Source: a virus. From it: 33,781 bases of DNA. The notes beneath the pieces were generated by a model. The model had not been told where the DNA came from, ran no database searches, and saw nothing but the letters and a program-made list of their open reading frames with translations. How positions within the stretch are numbered: the first letter of the stretch is position 1; each line of letters opens with the position of its first letter. This document shows positions 15,249-23,028 of the stretch, one piece after another. The stretch spans positions 1 to 33,781 of IMG/VR virus record IMGVR_UViG_3300013122_000362; one strand, 5' to 3'. Position numbers and translations under genes: made by a program.

Positions 15249-15659
15249 GGTTTCTCGGTCGGGGTGGATGCCGGTGGCTTCCGGACTCCGGATGCCGCGC
15301 TGGACTCCACGCGGGGTCCAGCGGCCACCAGCGGTGTCCGGTCAGAAAGGTTCGTGTTTATTGAGGCTTGCGCGGGTTGCGGATGGGTCCGGCTTCCGGG
15401 TGGCTTCCCAAAAATCCGGCCCTGTCGCTGGCGATGTCCCGCGCTTCGCCCGCCAGCATACGATTTCGGCCCGGAAGGAACCGGAAACTCCCTCGCGGTG
15501 GACCCCGGCCGGACTCTCGCTGGACACCGGGGTCCAGTGGACCCGGCTTCAACGCAAAGGGGAGAGCGAGCCCTTCGGCGCACTCTCCCCCATCTTGTCC
15601 TTTGGATAGCACGATCATGTTGCAGATGTCGAAGGAAAAAGTGTTGCAACACATTGGAG
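15249..15659. other. Intergenic stretch with short palindromes, no convincing gene
   Basis: This 411-bp stretch lies between the DUF6362 gene and the ParB-methyltransferase gene. It contains GGGTCCA-G-TGGACCC (15530-15544), further scattered GGTCC/GGACC copies, and the perfect 12-bp palindrome GTGTTGCAACAC (15641-15652). Open frames cross it but none has a good start, ribosome-binding site or recognisable sequence. A promoter/operator for the methyltransferase genes is plausible. Confidence 0.4.
15641..15652. promoter_or_regulatory. Perfect 12-bp palindrome, candidate operator
   Basis: GTGTTGCAACAC is fully self-complementary and lies in a locally AT-richer patch just downstream of the DUF6362 stop and upstream of the methyltransferase unit. 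It could be the binding site of a dimeric regulator; no specific regulator can be named. Confidence 0.35.
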
Positions 15660-16040
15660 TCACTGTGCATTCAGGCGCGCAGCGATCTTGGTCAGCGCCA
15701 GCTGCCAGCGCCGCCACGCCGTCGTGCGGTCGCAGCCGAGCTCGCCGCTGATCTGTTTCCACGGCACACGGGCCGCGCGGGACCAGACGAGCTTTCGCTC
15801 CGCCTCCTCAATCCAGAGCACCCAGTCGAAGGTCTGCTCGAGTCGGGTGATCGCGGCGGCCGAGGGCCAGACCCGCATCGGCTGCGGCTCCATCGCGGCG
15901 ATCTCGCGGCTGGTGCGCACGATGTCGGGCCAGGTGTTGAAGTAGCCCTGCGCCTTCACCGTCGGCAGTTTGCGCAGGGTGCGGAACGCCTCCTCGAAAT
16001 GATCTGCAACGCAGTCTGCCGTCCAGATCCGGTCAGCCAT
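15660..16040 (-). CDS. DUF6362 domain-containing protein
   Basis: The 126-residue product starts at MADRIWTADCVADHFEEAFR. It contains LRKLPTVKAQGYFNTWPDIV, RTSREIAAMEPQPMRVWPSA and a C-terminal helix-turn-helix-like VPWKQISGELGCDRTTAWRR. These are the features of DUF6362, a phage-associated family whose C-terminal part looks like a sigma-region-4 or transposase-type DNA-binding helix-turn-helix. The longer open frame upstream (to 16217) is read across the neighbouring gene, so the ATG at 16040 is preferred; it overlaps the 3' end of that gene by 8 bp. Confidence 0.8.
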   Translation of the reverse strand: MADRIWTADCVADHFEEAFRTLRKLPTVKAQGYFNTWPDIVRTSREIAAMEPQPMRVWPSAAAITRLEQTFDWVLWIEEAERKLVWSRAARVPWKQISGELGCDRTTAWRRWQLALTKIAARLNAQ

Positions 16041-16233
16041 GCCGAACCTCCTTTCCCATTGGGCGTCGCCCGTAGAGCTTCTCGCCGAGCTGGCGCACCA
16101 GTTCACGCTCGGGCCAGGTGAGGCGGTCGTCATCGGCTGAGACCGCGAGGACGCCCTGTTCCCGCCAGCCCTCGCGCTTGACCTGTTCGGGATCCCGGCG
16201 CCGGCCGCCGTAGCCATGGGGGTGCCATCTCAT
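16033..16233 (-). CDS. Small conserved hypothetical phage protein (66 aa)
   Basis: The product begins MRWHPHGYGGRRRDPEQVKR and contains DDDRLTWPERELVRQLGEKL. It is basic and small with no catalytic motif seen. Its ATG overlaps the stop of the RuvC-like gene (ATGA) and its end overlaps the DUF6362 start, so it sits in a tightly coupled three-gene set. The coupling and the phage context support it being real. Function unknown. Confidence 0.65.
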   Translation of the reverse strand: MRWHPHGYGGRRRDPEQVKREGWREQGVLAVSADDDRLTWPERELVRQLGEKLYGRRPMGKEVRHG

Positions 16234-16769
16234 GCGAAACCCCCGTTCGTCTCGATCGCCCAGAGCAGGAGCGCGATGGCGTCGGCCTCGTTGTCGTCGG
16301 CCGGGCTGAAGCCGCGGGCGCGGACGGCGGCGATCATGGCGGCCTTGTCGGCATTGCCCTTGCCCGCGGCGTGGCGCTTGATCGTGCCGACAGGGACGCC
16401 CTCGTAGGGCACGCCGCGCAGTTCGGCCCATGCGGTCAGCGTGGCCATGAGCCCGCCGTAGATATGGCTCGCGTCGGTGCCCGCGTGGCGGCGGACTTCC
16501 TCGAACCAGATGGCGGCGACGGGCCCGGACAGCCGGTCGATCTCGGTCAGCCAGTTGGTGAAGCGCAAGTAGCGCATACCGCCGCCATCGAAGCGGCCCG
16601 GGCGCAGCGAGACGGTGCCGCTGGTGATCAGGCCGTCGTGGCTGCGGATCGCCCAGCCGGTCGAGGTGCCGAGGTCGAGCGCGAGGATGCTGCGGTTGCG
16701 GGGTGTGTCGAGCGGCAGCGATTCAAACCTTGCGCCGTCGCAATTCGGGATCAGAGTCGGCTGAGCCAT
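16230..16769 (-). CDS. RuvC-like Holliday junction resolvase (phage type)
   Basis: The 179-residue product starts MAQPTLIPNCDGARFESLPL. It has an RNase H-like fold with acidic residues in the expected order: D32 in ILALDLGTSTGWA, E90/E91 in AAIWFEEVRR, and D158/D159 and D163 in SPADDNEADAIALLLWA. Lys-rich KRHAAGKGNADKAAMIAA precedes the last motif, as in phage RuvC-like resolvases. It would cut branched DNA formed during replication and recombination before packaging. The ATG at 16769 is chosen because the upstream extension has no family resemblance. Confidence 0.87.
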   Translation of the reverse strand: MAQPTLIPNCDGARFESLPLDTPRNRSILALDLGTSTGWAIRSHDGLITSGTVSLRPGRFDGGGMRYLRFTNWLTEIDRLSGPVAAIWFEEVRRHAGTDASHIYGGLMATLTAWAELRGVPYEGVPVGTIKRHAAGKGNADKAAMIAAVRARGFSPADDNEADAIALLLWAIETNGGFA

Positions 16770-16806
16770 GCTGGGTCTCCTTTGTCGGGGGCCTGTGGTG
16801 GTGGAA

Positions 16807-16850
16807 GACGACGGCGGTCTGGTGCTTGGCGGTACGGGGCCGCCGTCGTC
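16807..16850. promoter_or_regulatory. 11-bp perfect inverted repeat upstream of resolvase gene
   Basis: GACGACGGCGG and CCGCCGTCGTC are perfectly complementary and separated by 22 bases. The structure lies in the leader of the RuvC-like gene (start 16769). It could act as a leader hairpin or attenuator. Confidence 0.45.
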
Positions 16851-16900
16851 GAATCGGGAAGCGCAAGGGAGCGTCACGGCGGCGCGCGCGGCTGGCCCGG

Positions 16901-16955
16901 ACGTATGGGAGGAGTGGCCAACCCTGTGGGGTGGCCCTCCCATACGTAGTATGGG
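16901..16955. promoter_or_regulatory. Overlapping, mutually exclusive hairpins (attenuator-like)
   Basis: ACGTATGGGAG (16901-16911) can pair with CTCCCATACGT (16937-16947), with inner pairing GGCCA/TGGCC. The same right arm (CCCATAC, 16939-16945) can pair instead with GTATGGG (16949-16955). Competing pairings of one arm are typical of conditional terminators or operators. The structure is upstream of the minus-strand resolvase gene and downstream of the primase-helicase. Confidence 0.45.
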
Positions 16956-16959
16956 GGTT

Positions 16960-17134
16960 TGACACCTAACTGTTCCGGGGAGGACAAGTCGCTGAAATCA
17001 TTGCGGAATAAGACGTCATGAAGTCTTCGGGCATGAGTCAGGGACCTGACTCTTATTTTCCCGTAAGCCGTTGATTTCATTGAGTGCACAGTTGGCGCTG
17101 TCATATGAGTCAGGCCTCACTCATATGAGTTAGG
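16960..17134. other. Origin-like or operator cluster: iterated TGAGTCAGG and palindromes
   Basis: This AT-richer stretch holds TGAGTCAGG at 17034-17042 and 17106-17114, the variant TGAGTTAGG at 17126-17134, and an inverted copy, so that GAGTCAGG-GA-CCTGACTC (17035-17052) is a perfect palindrome. TCATATGAGT is repeated at 17101-17110 and 17121-17130, and ATATGAGT (17103-17110) pairs with ACTCATAT (17119-17126). AAGAC (17010-17014) pairs with GTCTT (17023-17027). It abuts the end of the primase-helicase gene, a usual place for a phage replication origin. No gene was called here. Confidence 0.4.
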
Positions 17135-19455
17135 TCGTCCTCGAGCCCCTCCGGGTAGACCCAGACGGCGGGGTTTTCGACCTGCAGGCAGAGCCCGGAT
17201 TGGGGGCATTTGAAGTGGCTGGGCAGGACCGGACGGGCGGTCGTGGTGACCTCGCCGGTGTCCGGATCGACGTGATCGACGGGCGCGCCGAACTGCATGC
17301 CCTCGACGCAGAGGTAGCCGAACCGCGACCGGGTGACGGGGAAGCCGAACCCCGAGGGGTCGCGCAGGAACTTCACGAAGCCTTTGGTCGACAGCACGCT
17401 GAGGCGCTCGCGGATGGTGTGCTTGCTGCCCAGACCGCCCCGGTTCTCGAAGGTCTCGGCGAACTGCATGGCGGTGTAGAGGCGCTCACCGGCCGCCTCG
17501 TCCAGCAGCATGCCTAGGATGACGTCGTGCTTGCGCAGCCGCTCGGCATCGAGTTTGGCGCCGACCTCCTTGCGCACGAGGCGCTCGTTCAGCGGGTTCA
17601 GCTCGACCCATTCGCCCTTCACCTTGTCGATCAGCTTGCCCGGCAGCGCGGGGCCGTTGCGCAGCTCGATCTCCAGCCTGCGGACGCTGCTGTCCTCGTC
17701 GGGGCGGTGCATGAGCAGCCCGGAGGTGTAGAAACCCCGCAGCGCGCTGGCGCCGGAGAGCGCGAGGAATGGGTCGTCCTTGACCTGGTGCTTGGTGGCC
17801 TTGCGGGTGTGGTGGGCGAGGATGACGCCCGCGTCCGGATTGACCGCCTCGCGCAAGAGCTCCACCCGGTCCTTCAGGAAGAACATCATCGCGGTGTTGT
17901 CGTTCTCGCCACCACCCTCGGGTCCGCCGTCGAAGAGATTGCGGATCGGGTCGATGACGATGATGTCGGGCGGCGCGTCGGCGAATGCGGCCCGGATCGC
18001 CTCGGCCACGCGGGCGACGCCCTCCGCGTCGAGCAGCAGCTTCAACTTCGGCGTGGCGATGAAGGTGTCGCGCGCGGCGGCGATCACGGCGGCGGGCAGC
18101 GCGATCTGCTGCATGCGCTCGCGCAGGTAGTGATACTGGATCTCAGCCTGCAGATAAAACACTCGCAGCGGCCGGGGCGGCGTGAAGCCGAGGAACGGCG
18201 CGCCAGCGGCCATGTGCACGAGCCATGAGATCAGGAAGTCGCTCTTGCCGACCTTGGGCGCGCCGCCGAGCACCAGCAGCCCGCCCGGCGTCAGCACTCG
18301 GGGGCCGATGATGTCCTCGGGCATGGGGCTCGTGTCGTCGAGGAGCGCGCCAAGGCTGAAGGTTGGCAGCGGGCTGGCAGGGGCACTGGCGTGGGCCGCG
18401 CGCAGGAGCGGCGGGCCGTTGCGCTTCACATGCAGCGCCCAGAGCCGTTCGGACTCGGCCATCATCCGATCGAGCGGCCAGGACGGGCGCAGCATGGCGG
18501 CGTTGTAACCGCAGATCGCCTCCCAGCCTGCGAAGGGGTCGAGGCGGCCTTCGTGGACGAGGCGGACGTAATGGCCGATCGCGGCACTGGCCCCCTGGAA
18601 CCGGGACCAGTCGTCGACCGCGCCCTCTCGCACCGGGGTGGTCAGGACGGCATCGACGCCGGGCTTTGCGACCGACAGCGGCGTGCTGGTCATGCCCACG
18701 CCCGGCAGCGGTGGCATGTCGGCCACCCATTCCGCGAAATCCGCAAGGTCGACCTCGACGTCTCGATGTTCGCGGATCTGCACAAGGCGCTGGTGGCCGT
18801 TCTTGTGATAGACGGTGCCAGGCACCCGGATCGGCTGGTGCGCCGAGCGAAAATGCGTGTCGCCGCCGACCTTCACGGCGATCTCGCCGCGCAGGCGGCA
18901 GAGGGTGGCCAAATCCTCCCCCTCGGCCGGTTCGGTCAGTTTCCACCAGACATGGAGCTTCGCGGCGCCCTCGGGCGTGCGACCCCCGCTTTCGACGATC
19001 AGCGTGGGCACCCCAAGGTGGCTGACGATGTGATCCAGCTTGGCCGGGATGTCGCCCGCGTCGAGGTCGACCACGAGGGCCTGCATCTGCAACACATCTG
19101 CGGCGCGGGCCTGACCCTGTTCGGCGACCGTGCCGGGGATGACATAGACGGCCGCCCCTTCACGATTGGCCCATGCCGCGAAGGTCGCCAGTTTTTCGCG
19201 GGCGGTACCATCGGCCGCGATCCAGATGTTGTGCGGCTTGCCGTCCCGGCCTTGTCCCTTGTCGACGAAGCCGCGCAGGGGGATCAGCCCTTCGCACCAG
19301 CTGAACACGGTGTCGAGGAAGGTGGAAATCTGATCGGGGTCAGGATCACAGCCGGACGGGGTCGCAGTCGACGGCCCCTCGTTGAAGTCCGTCCAGGGGT
19401 TGAAGTGCACGATGTCACTGGTCAAGGCGCAAGGCTCCAGCAACGTGCCGCCCAT
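17110..19455 (-). CDS. Phage primase-helicase (RepB-like primase + RecA-like ATPase)
   Basis: The start taken is the ATG at 19455 (MGGTLLEPCALTSDIVHFNP), giving 781 residues; 19470 is an alternative and both overlap the nuclease gene. The N-terminal half resembles archaeo-eukaryotic/RepB-type primases: acidic ALVVDLDAGDIP (~residue 130), HVWWKL (~165) and THFRSAHQPIRVPGT (~200). The C-terminal half is an AAA_25 RecA-like domain with Walker A VLGGAPKVGKSD (~395-405), Walker B DIIVIDPIRNLFDGG (~495) and GVILAHHTRK. The C-terminus carries a winged-helix-like part and CPQSGLCLQVENPAVWVYPE. It should prime and unwind DNA in phage replication. Confidence 0.87.
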   Translation of the reverse strand: MGGTLLEPCALTSDIVHFNPWTDFNEGPSTATPSGCDPDPDQISTFLDTVFSWCEGLIPLRGFVDKGQGRDGKPHNIWIAADGTAREKLATFAAWANREGAAVYVIPGTVAEQGQARAADVLQMQALVVDLDAGDIPAKLDHIVSHLGVPTLIVESGGRTPEGAAKLHVWWKLTEPAEGEDLATLCRLRGEIAVKVGGDTHFRSAHQPIRVPGTVYHKNGHQRLVQIREHRDVEVDLADFAEWVADMPPLPGVGMTSTPLSVAKPGVDAVLTTPVREGAVDDWSRFQGASAAIGHYVRLVHEGRLDPFAGWEAICGYNAAMLRPSWPLDRMMAESERLWALHVKRNGPPLLRAAHASAPASPLPTFSLGALLDDTSPMPEDIIGPRVLTPGGLLVLGGAPKVGKSDFLISWLVHMAAGAPFLGFTPPRPLRVFYLQAEIQYHYLRERMQQIALPAAVIAAARDTFIATPKLKLLLDAEGVARVAEAIRAAFADAPPDIIVIDPIRNLFDGGPEGGGENDNTAMMFFLKDRVELLREAVNPDAGVILAHHTRKATKHQVKDDPFLALSGASALRGFYTSGLLMHRPDEDSSVRRLEIELRNGPALPGKLIDKVKGEWVELNPLNERLVRKEVGAKLDAERLRKHDVILGMLLDEAAGERLYTAMQFAETFENRGGLGSKHTIRERLSVLSTKGFVKFLRDPSGFGFPVTRSRFGYLCVEGMQFGAPVDHVDPDTGEVTTTARPVLPSHFKCPQSGLCLQVENPAVWVYPEGLEDDLTHMSEA

Positions 19456-20192
19456 GGGCAGAAGCGGCATTCGAAGAAATCGGCGCTGGCGGCGATGCGC
19501 GGCAACAACTCGCCCGCATCGGTGGCTTGCAGGATGTTCACCCCGCGATCCGACATGCGCTGCGCGAGATCGGCGTCGAACGGCACCAACTCGTGGTGCA
19601 TCTCGGCCGTGTCCTTGTTGATCGCGGTGAACACGGCGGGCGCGGCGCTGATGCCGGGCACGCTGGCTTCCATGTAGGCCTGATAAACTGCGATCTGCGC
19701 GGCATAGACCGGCTTGGACTTCGTGACCCCGTCCTTGACGCAGGCGCGCCAGTTCTTGGCGTTCATGGTCTTGCATTCCCAGAGCGCGGGAACGGCGAGA
19801 CCGAGGCCCCCGGGCGCAGCGGCAATGATGCCATCGACGTGGCCCCGGATGCGCCCGCCCGCGACGGAAAAGCCGAACTGGCCACCATCGGGCCGGTTGC
19901 CCTTCCGGGTGTAGAGGTCGAAGCCCGCGCCGCGCAGCCACGCCACGGCCAGATCCTCAAGCGCATGGCCGATGGCAAAGATGCGCAGCGACTGGCCGCT
20001 GAAGTCCTGGCCCTCGTCCTTCGGCGTGCCCGTGAATTCAAACTGAAGGGCGCGCTCGCAGTCGTGGCCAAGGCGCGACCCGCCAAGATAGTCGCGGGGC
20101 GTGCGGGTCGCCTGATTGCCGGTCAGGGCGCAATCGACGGCGTCGTTGACCCGGTCGGCGAAGCTGGGGCGACGATTGTAATCGAGGGTCAA
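19422..20192 (-). CDS. Cas4/RecB-like PD-(D/E)XK nuclease with iron-sulfur cysteines
   Basis: The start is a TTG at 20192 that overlaps the previous stop (TTGA) with GGAGG about 8 bases upstream; the product is 256 residues. RecB-type motifs are H76 in IGHALED, D120 in GHVDGII, E139-x-K141 in ALWECKTMN, and Q166-xxx-Y170 in AAQIAVYQAY. Four cysteines (C45 in DCERALQ; C242, C245 and C251 in ECRFCPWAARC) are spaced as in the 4Fe-4S cluster of Cas4 and AddB. It probably resects DNA ends for phage recombination with the Sak4-like ATPase. A longer reading from upstream would run across the preceding gene and is rejected. Confidence 0.87.
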   Translation of the reverse strand: MTLDYNRRPSFADRVNDAVDCALTGNQATRTPRDYLGGSRLGHDCERALQFEFTGTPKDEGQDFSGQSLRIFAIGHALEDLAVAWLRGAGFDLYTRKGNRPDGGQFGFSVAGGRIRGHVDGIIAAAPGGLGLAVPALWECKTMNAKNWRACVKDGVTKSKPVYAAQIAVYQAYMEASVPGISAAPAVFTAINKDTAEMHHELVPFDADLAQRMSDRGVNILQATDAGELLPRIAASADFFECRFCPWAARCWSLAP

Positions 20193-20599
20193 AACGGCAC
20201 CTCCGGCGCATTGGCTTTGGCGATGTCGGACATGGCCTCGCGGAACCCTTCGACAGCCTCTTTGATCAGGGCACGCACTTGCGCCTCGGTCAGACCGGCC
20301 AGCGGGGTGGCCCATCCGATCTCATCAATCAGCAAGGCGACGCGTTTCATGGTGGCGGCGATGGCCGCGCGCTCTTCATCGGTCAGGTCAACCATGGCCA
20401 CACGCTCCCGCGCCAAACGCGTCCAGTAGCCTTGGCAGGGCATCGAGCAGAACCAGACCGATGGCCGGGGCCGCTTCGAGCGGTGCGGATCGAACCAGCC
20501 AAAGCCACGGCTGGGTTGCCGGCAGACAGCACAGAGCGTTCCACGCGGATGCCAAAGCCGCCGCCGGTCCTCGGCCGTGATGATGGTGACGGATGTCAT
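20189..20599 (-). CDS. DUF6511 domain-containing zinc-binding protein
   Basis: The 136-residue product has an N-terminal zinc-binding half, GTLCAVCRQPSRGFGWFDPH then VWFCSMPCQGYW (C23, C26, C51, C55). The helical half reads MVDLTDEERAAIAATMKRVA and AGLTEAQVRALIKEAVEGF. This is the pattern of the phage family DUF6511, of unknown function. It starts 3 bp after the helicase C-terminal reading stops, and its stop overlaps the nuclease TTG start. Confidence 0.82.
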   Translation of the reverse strand: MTSVTIITAEDRRRLWHPRGTLCAVCRQPSRGFGWFDPHRSKRPRPSVWFCSMPCQGYWTRLARERVAMVDLTDEERAAIAATMKRVALLIDEIGWATPLAGLTEAQVRALIKEAVEGFREAMSDIAKANAPEVPF

Positions 20600-20602
20600 G
20601 GG

Positions 20603-21184
20603 TCATGCCGCCCTCCGTTCGGGGCTGGCCGCGCTGTCGATCAACTGGCGGATGGCGCGCTTGTTGAAGCCGAAAGTCATCAGCGCGGAGGCGCGGTAGC
20701 GCGTCAGGCCGAAGTCATGGCGGCACTCGGGGGCCAAGTATTGCAGCTGCTTTTCGGTCGGCGGCTGGCGCAGCCAGGAACGCGTCTTGAAGGCGCTTTC
20801 GTCGGTTTCGTGGGTGTTCAGCCAGTCATCAGCCTGCGCGAGGCAGACGGTGCGTTCGCCGACACCCAGCAGGTGCGGGCGTTCGCCCTTGCCGCCGCCC
20901 ACGGCGTACCAGACCCCATCGAGCCAGAAGATGCCGCCCCAGGCTGCGAAGCCCGTGGCCATCAGCGCGTCGTCCGTGCCGTAGAGGTCGACCCATGCGA
21001 AGCTGGACCGCTTCAGCAGGTCGATCTCGGTCATCATGAAGCCCGAGAGCGGCGCGGCGGCCCCGCCTTCGCCCGCATCCAGATCCTCGCGCGGGAACGC
21101 CTCGCCGCAGAGCGGACATTCGGTAGCGGCCAGCGGAATATCGGCGCTGCAGCCGGGGCAGGATTTCGTCGCGGTGTCACCAGC
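20603..21184 (-). pseudogene. C-terminal zinc-ribbon part of DEAH helicase, after in-frame amber
   Basis: Directly after the TAG at 21185-21187 the same frame continues AGDTATKSCPGCSADIPLAA, then TECPLCGEAF (a four-cysteine zinc ribbon), then ~150 residues including MTEIDLLKRSSFAWVDLYGT, PPTEKQLQYL and MTFGFNKRAIRQLIDS. This is the usual C-terminal domain of this phage helicase family. There is no good ribosome-binding site for the internal Met codons at 21037, so it is made only if the amber is read through. Apart from the stop, the sequence looks well kept. Confidence 0.75.
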
Positions 21185-22291
21185 CTAGGTCTTGCCGTCG
21201 AGATCTACATCCTGTTCCAGCGTGCCGTGGATCAGGCTCGACGTCCCGAAGTCCAGCACGATGCAGTCGGTCTTGACGATGCCGGGGTGCTCTTCTGGAT
21301 CCACGATGCGCAGGCCGCGCCCGACCATCTGGATCATGGTGGACTTGTAGGAACTGGGGCGCAGCAGCACGACGCAGGAGGTGGGCGGGTGATCCCAGCC
21401 CTCGGTCAGCACCGCCACATTAACGATGACGCGGATGCCGCCCGCTGCATAGTCGGCAAGGATGGCCTTGCGGGTGTCGGACGCCAGATCGCCGTGGATC
21501 AGCGCCGCCGTGATCCCTGCCGCGCGGAAGGCTTCGGTGACATGTTCGGCATGGGCGACGGTGGAACAGAAGATGACGGTCTGGCGGTCGCCCGCCTTTT
21601 CCTTCCAGTGGCGGATCACCTCATCGGTGACGGGCGCGCGGTCCATGATGCCCGCCACTTCGGCCATGTCGAAATCCGACAGGGTCTTGCGGACAGACCG
21701 CAACTCGTCCTGCACGCCCACATCGATGACAAAGGTCCGGGGTGGCACAAGGTGGCCCGAAGCGATCAACTCGCCCAGACGCACCTGGTCAGCCACGTTG
21801 TCGAAAACCTCGCGCAGCCCCTTCTTGTCGCCCCGGTTCGGCGTCGCCGTGACCCCGAAGATGCGGGCATCGGGATTGGCATCGCGCACCCGATCAATGA
21901 TGCGGCGGTAGCTGTCGGCCACCGCGTGATGCGCTTCGTCGATCACCAGCAGATCAAGGCGCGGCATGTCGGCCAGGTTCGAAGCCCGGGCCAGCGTCGG
22001 CACCATGGCGAAGGCGACCTGACCGCCCCAGGATTTCTCGGTGGCGTCGATCACCGAGGTGGAAATCCCTGGCACCACCCGCTGGAACTTTGCCCGGTTC
22101 TGGGCGGTCAACTCGTCACGATGCGCCAGCACGCAGGCCTTGGCTCCATCGCCGATCATCTCGCCGGTGACCGCTGACAGCATGATGGTCTTGCCCGCGC
22201 CAGTGGGTGCCACGCCCAGCGTGTTGCCGCGGGAGGCGAGCGCAGCCACACTGCGCTCGACGAAGGTCTTCTGGCGGGGGCGCAGGCGCAT
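21185..22291 (-). CDS. Phage SF2 DEAD/DEAH-box helicase, core part ending at an amber codon
   Basis: The 368-residue product begins MRLRPRQKTFVERSVAALAS. Motifs are Walker A GVAPTGAGKT (26-35), DEAH in LLVIDEAHHAV (118-121), motif III GVTATPNRGD and motif VI QMVGRGLRIVDP (~330). It ends VDLDGKT-stop. Homologous phage proteins usually continue into a zinc ribbon and a C-terminal domain, which here follow in the same frame. The full reading would be 562 codons, with the TAG at codon 369. It would remodel DNA during phage replication or recombination; whether the truncated core is active is unclear. It starts 12 bp after the preceding gene. Confidence 0.9.
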   Translation of the reverse strand: MRLRPRQKTFVERSVAALASRGNTLGVAPTGAGKTIMLSAVTGEMIGDGAKACVLAHRDELTAQNRAKFQRVVPGISTSVIDATEKSWGGQVAFAMVPTLARASNLADMPRLDLLVIDEAHHAVADSYRRIIDRVRDANPDARIFGVTATPNRGDKKGLREVFDNVADQVRLGELIASGHLVPPRTFVIDVGVQDELRSVRKTLSDFDMAEVAGIMDRAPVTDEVIRHWKEKAGDRQTVIFCSTVAHAEHVTEAFRAAGITAALIHGDLASDTRKAILADYAAGGIRVIVNVAVLTEGWDHPPTSCVVLLRPSSYKSTMIQMVGRGLRIVDPEEHPGIVKTDCIVLDFGTSSLIHGTLEQDVDLDGKT

Positions 22292-22303
22292 GGCCGATCC
22301 CCC

Positions 22304-22927
22304 TTACTGCGCCCAGCTCGGCCGACCGGCAGTGCCGGGGGCGGAGGCGGGCTGGCTGGGACGGGCGGCGGGGGTGGTCTGCTGCGGGGCATAGCCCTGC
22401 GGGGTGGCGGTGCCGATCGGCAGGGCAACCGTCCCCATCAGGGCGGCATAGTCGCGGTGGTCCGGCGTGACCGCGCCCCGCACCTCGTTCTTGTCGTCAC
22501 CATTGGTGTCCTGGCCAATGTCGATCCGGGCCACGAACTCCAGCCCGTCCAGATCGCCGAACCCGTTGATGCGGCGACGGGCCTGCGCTTCGGGCGAGTT
22601 GTCCTTGTCGGAAATGCCGCGCGCCGAGTTCAGGATGCCGCGGATCAGGCTGCGGCCCATGTTGGCCCAATCCGGACCCTTGGGGCTGTAGAGGCCGATC
22701 AGCGACCAGATCTTGCGGCGCGCATAGGGCCCGTCGACGACCGTGTATTCGGCGTCGAGGTAGACCGCACCGGTCGCGGCGCGCTTGGCGAAACCGCCAG
22801 TCCAGCCCTGCGAGGGATCATCGAAGCCGCCGGGACGGATGGTAAGCCGCACCTTGGCCAGCGTGCCCTTCGGGATGACGTTGGAGTTGGATTGGGCAGA
22901 GTTGAAGTCGTTCCAGATGCCGGACAT
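22304..22927 (-). CDS. Probable phage ssDNA-binding protein (DUF669-like)
   Basis: The 207-residue product begins MSGIWNDFNSAQSNSNVIPK. A beta-rich core (LAKVRLTIRPGG, AVYLDAEYTVVDGPYARRKI, GLEFVARIDIGQD) is followed by a Pro/Gln/Ala-rich flexible tail that ends in GRPSWAQ. Beta-rich domains with a disordered tail directly after a Sak4-type ATPase gene are often phage single-strand binding proteins. The assignment rests on composition and position; there is no catalytic motif. The leader upstream holds one copy of a structured hairpin element. Confidence 0.55.
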   Translation of the reverse strand: MSGIWNDFNSAQSNSNVIPKGTLAKVRLTIRPGGFDDPSQGWTGGFAKRAATGAVYLDAEYTVVDGPYARRKIWSLIGLYSPKGPDWANMGRSLIRGILNSARGISDKDNSPEAQARRRINGFGDLDGLEFVARIDIGQDTNGDDKNEVRGAVTPDHRDYAALMGTVALPIGTATPQGYAPQQTTPAARPSQPASAPGTAGRPSWAQ

Positions 22928-22958
22928 GGCATGGGTCCTTTCAGTGGGAGGTCAGGAC

Positions 22959-23014
22959 GCGCAGCGGCGTCAAACGGGAAAAGCCATCGCGGGGACCGGA
23001 TCGGGACATCGGGC
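22959..23014 (-). promoter_or_regulatory. Leader hairpin element, copy B
   Basis: GCGCAGCGGC (22959-22968) can pair with GCCATCGC (22983-22990), with wobble pairs, around a loop that starts GTC and ends GAAAA (plus-strand view). Next comes GGATCGGGACATCGGG, the block shared with copy A at 24462-24518. It lies in the leader of the DUF669-like gene. Confidence 0.45.
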
Positions 23015-23028
23015 GTGGCGAGATGTGA

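Noticed and set aside
15358-15762. 134-residue minus-strand frame across the 15249-15659 gap
   Set aside because: Its N-terminal part lies in another frame of the DUF6362 gene, the rest has no recognisable sequence or ribosome-binding site, and the region is better explained as regulatory.
16874-17104. 76-residue minus-strand frame over the hairpin and iteron region
   Set aside because: The coding sense would be imposed by palindromes and repeats; there is no family resemblance and no clear ribosome-binding site. Not impossible, but unsupported.
18391-19677. 428-residue plus-strand open frame
   Set aside because: It is antisense to the primase-helicase and nuclease genes.
17110-19941. A 943-residue version of the primase-helicase
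   Set aside because: The first ~160 residues are an Arg-rich shadow of the Cas4-like nuclease gene; homology-like sequence begins only near 19455-19470.
20279-22177. 632-residue plus-strand open frame
   Set aside because: It is antisense to the DEAH helicase and DUF6511, both of which have clear motifs.
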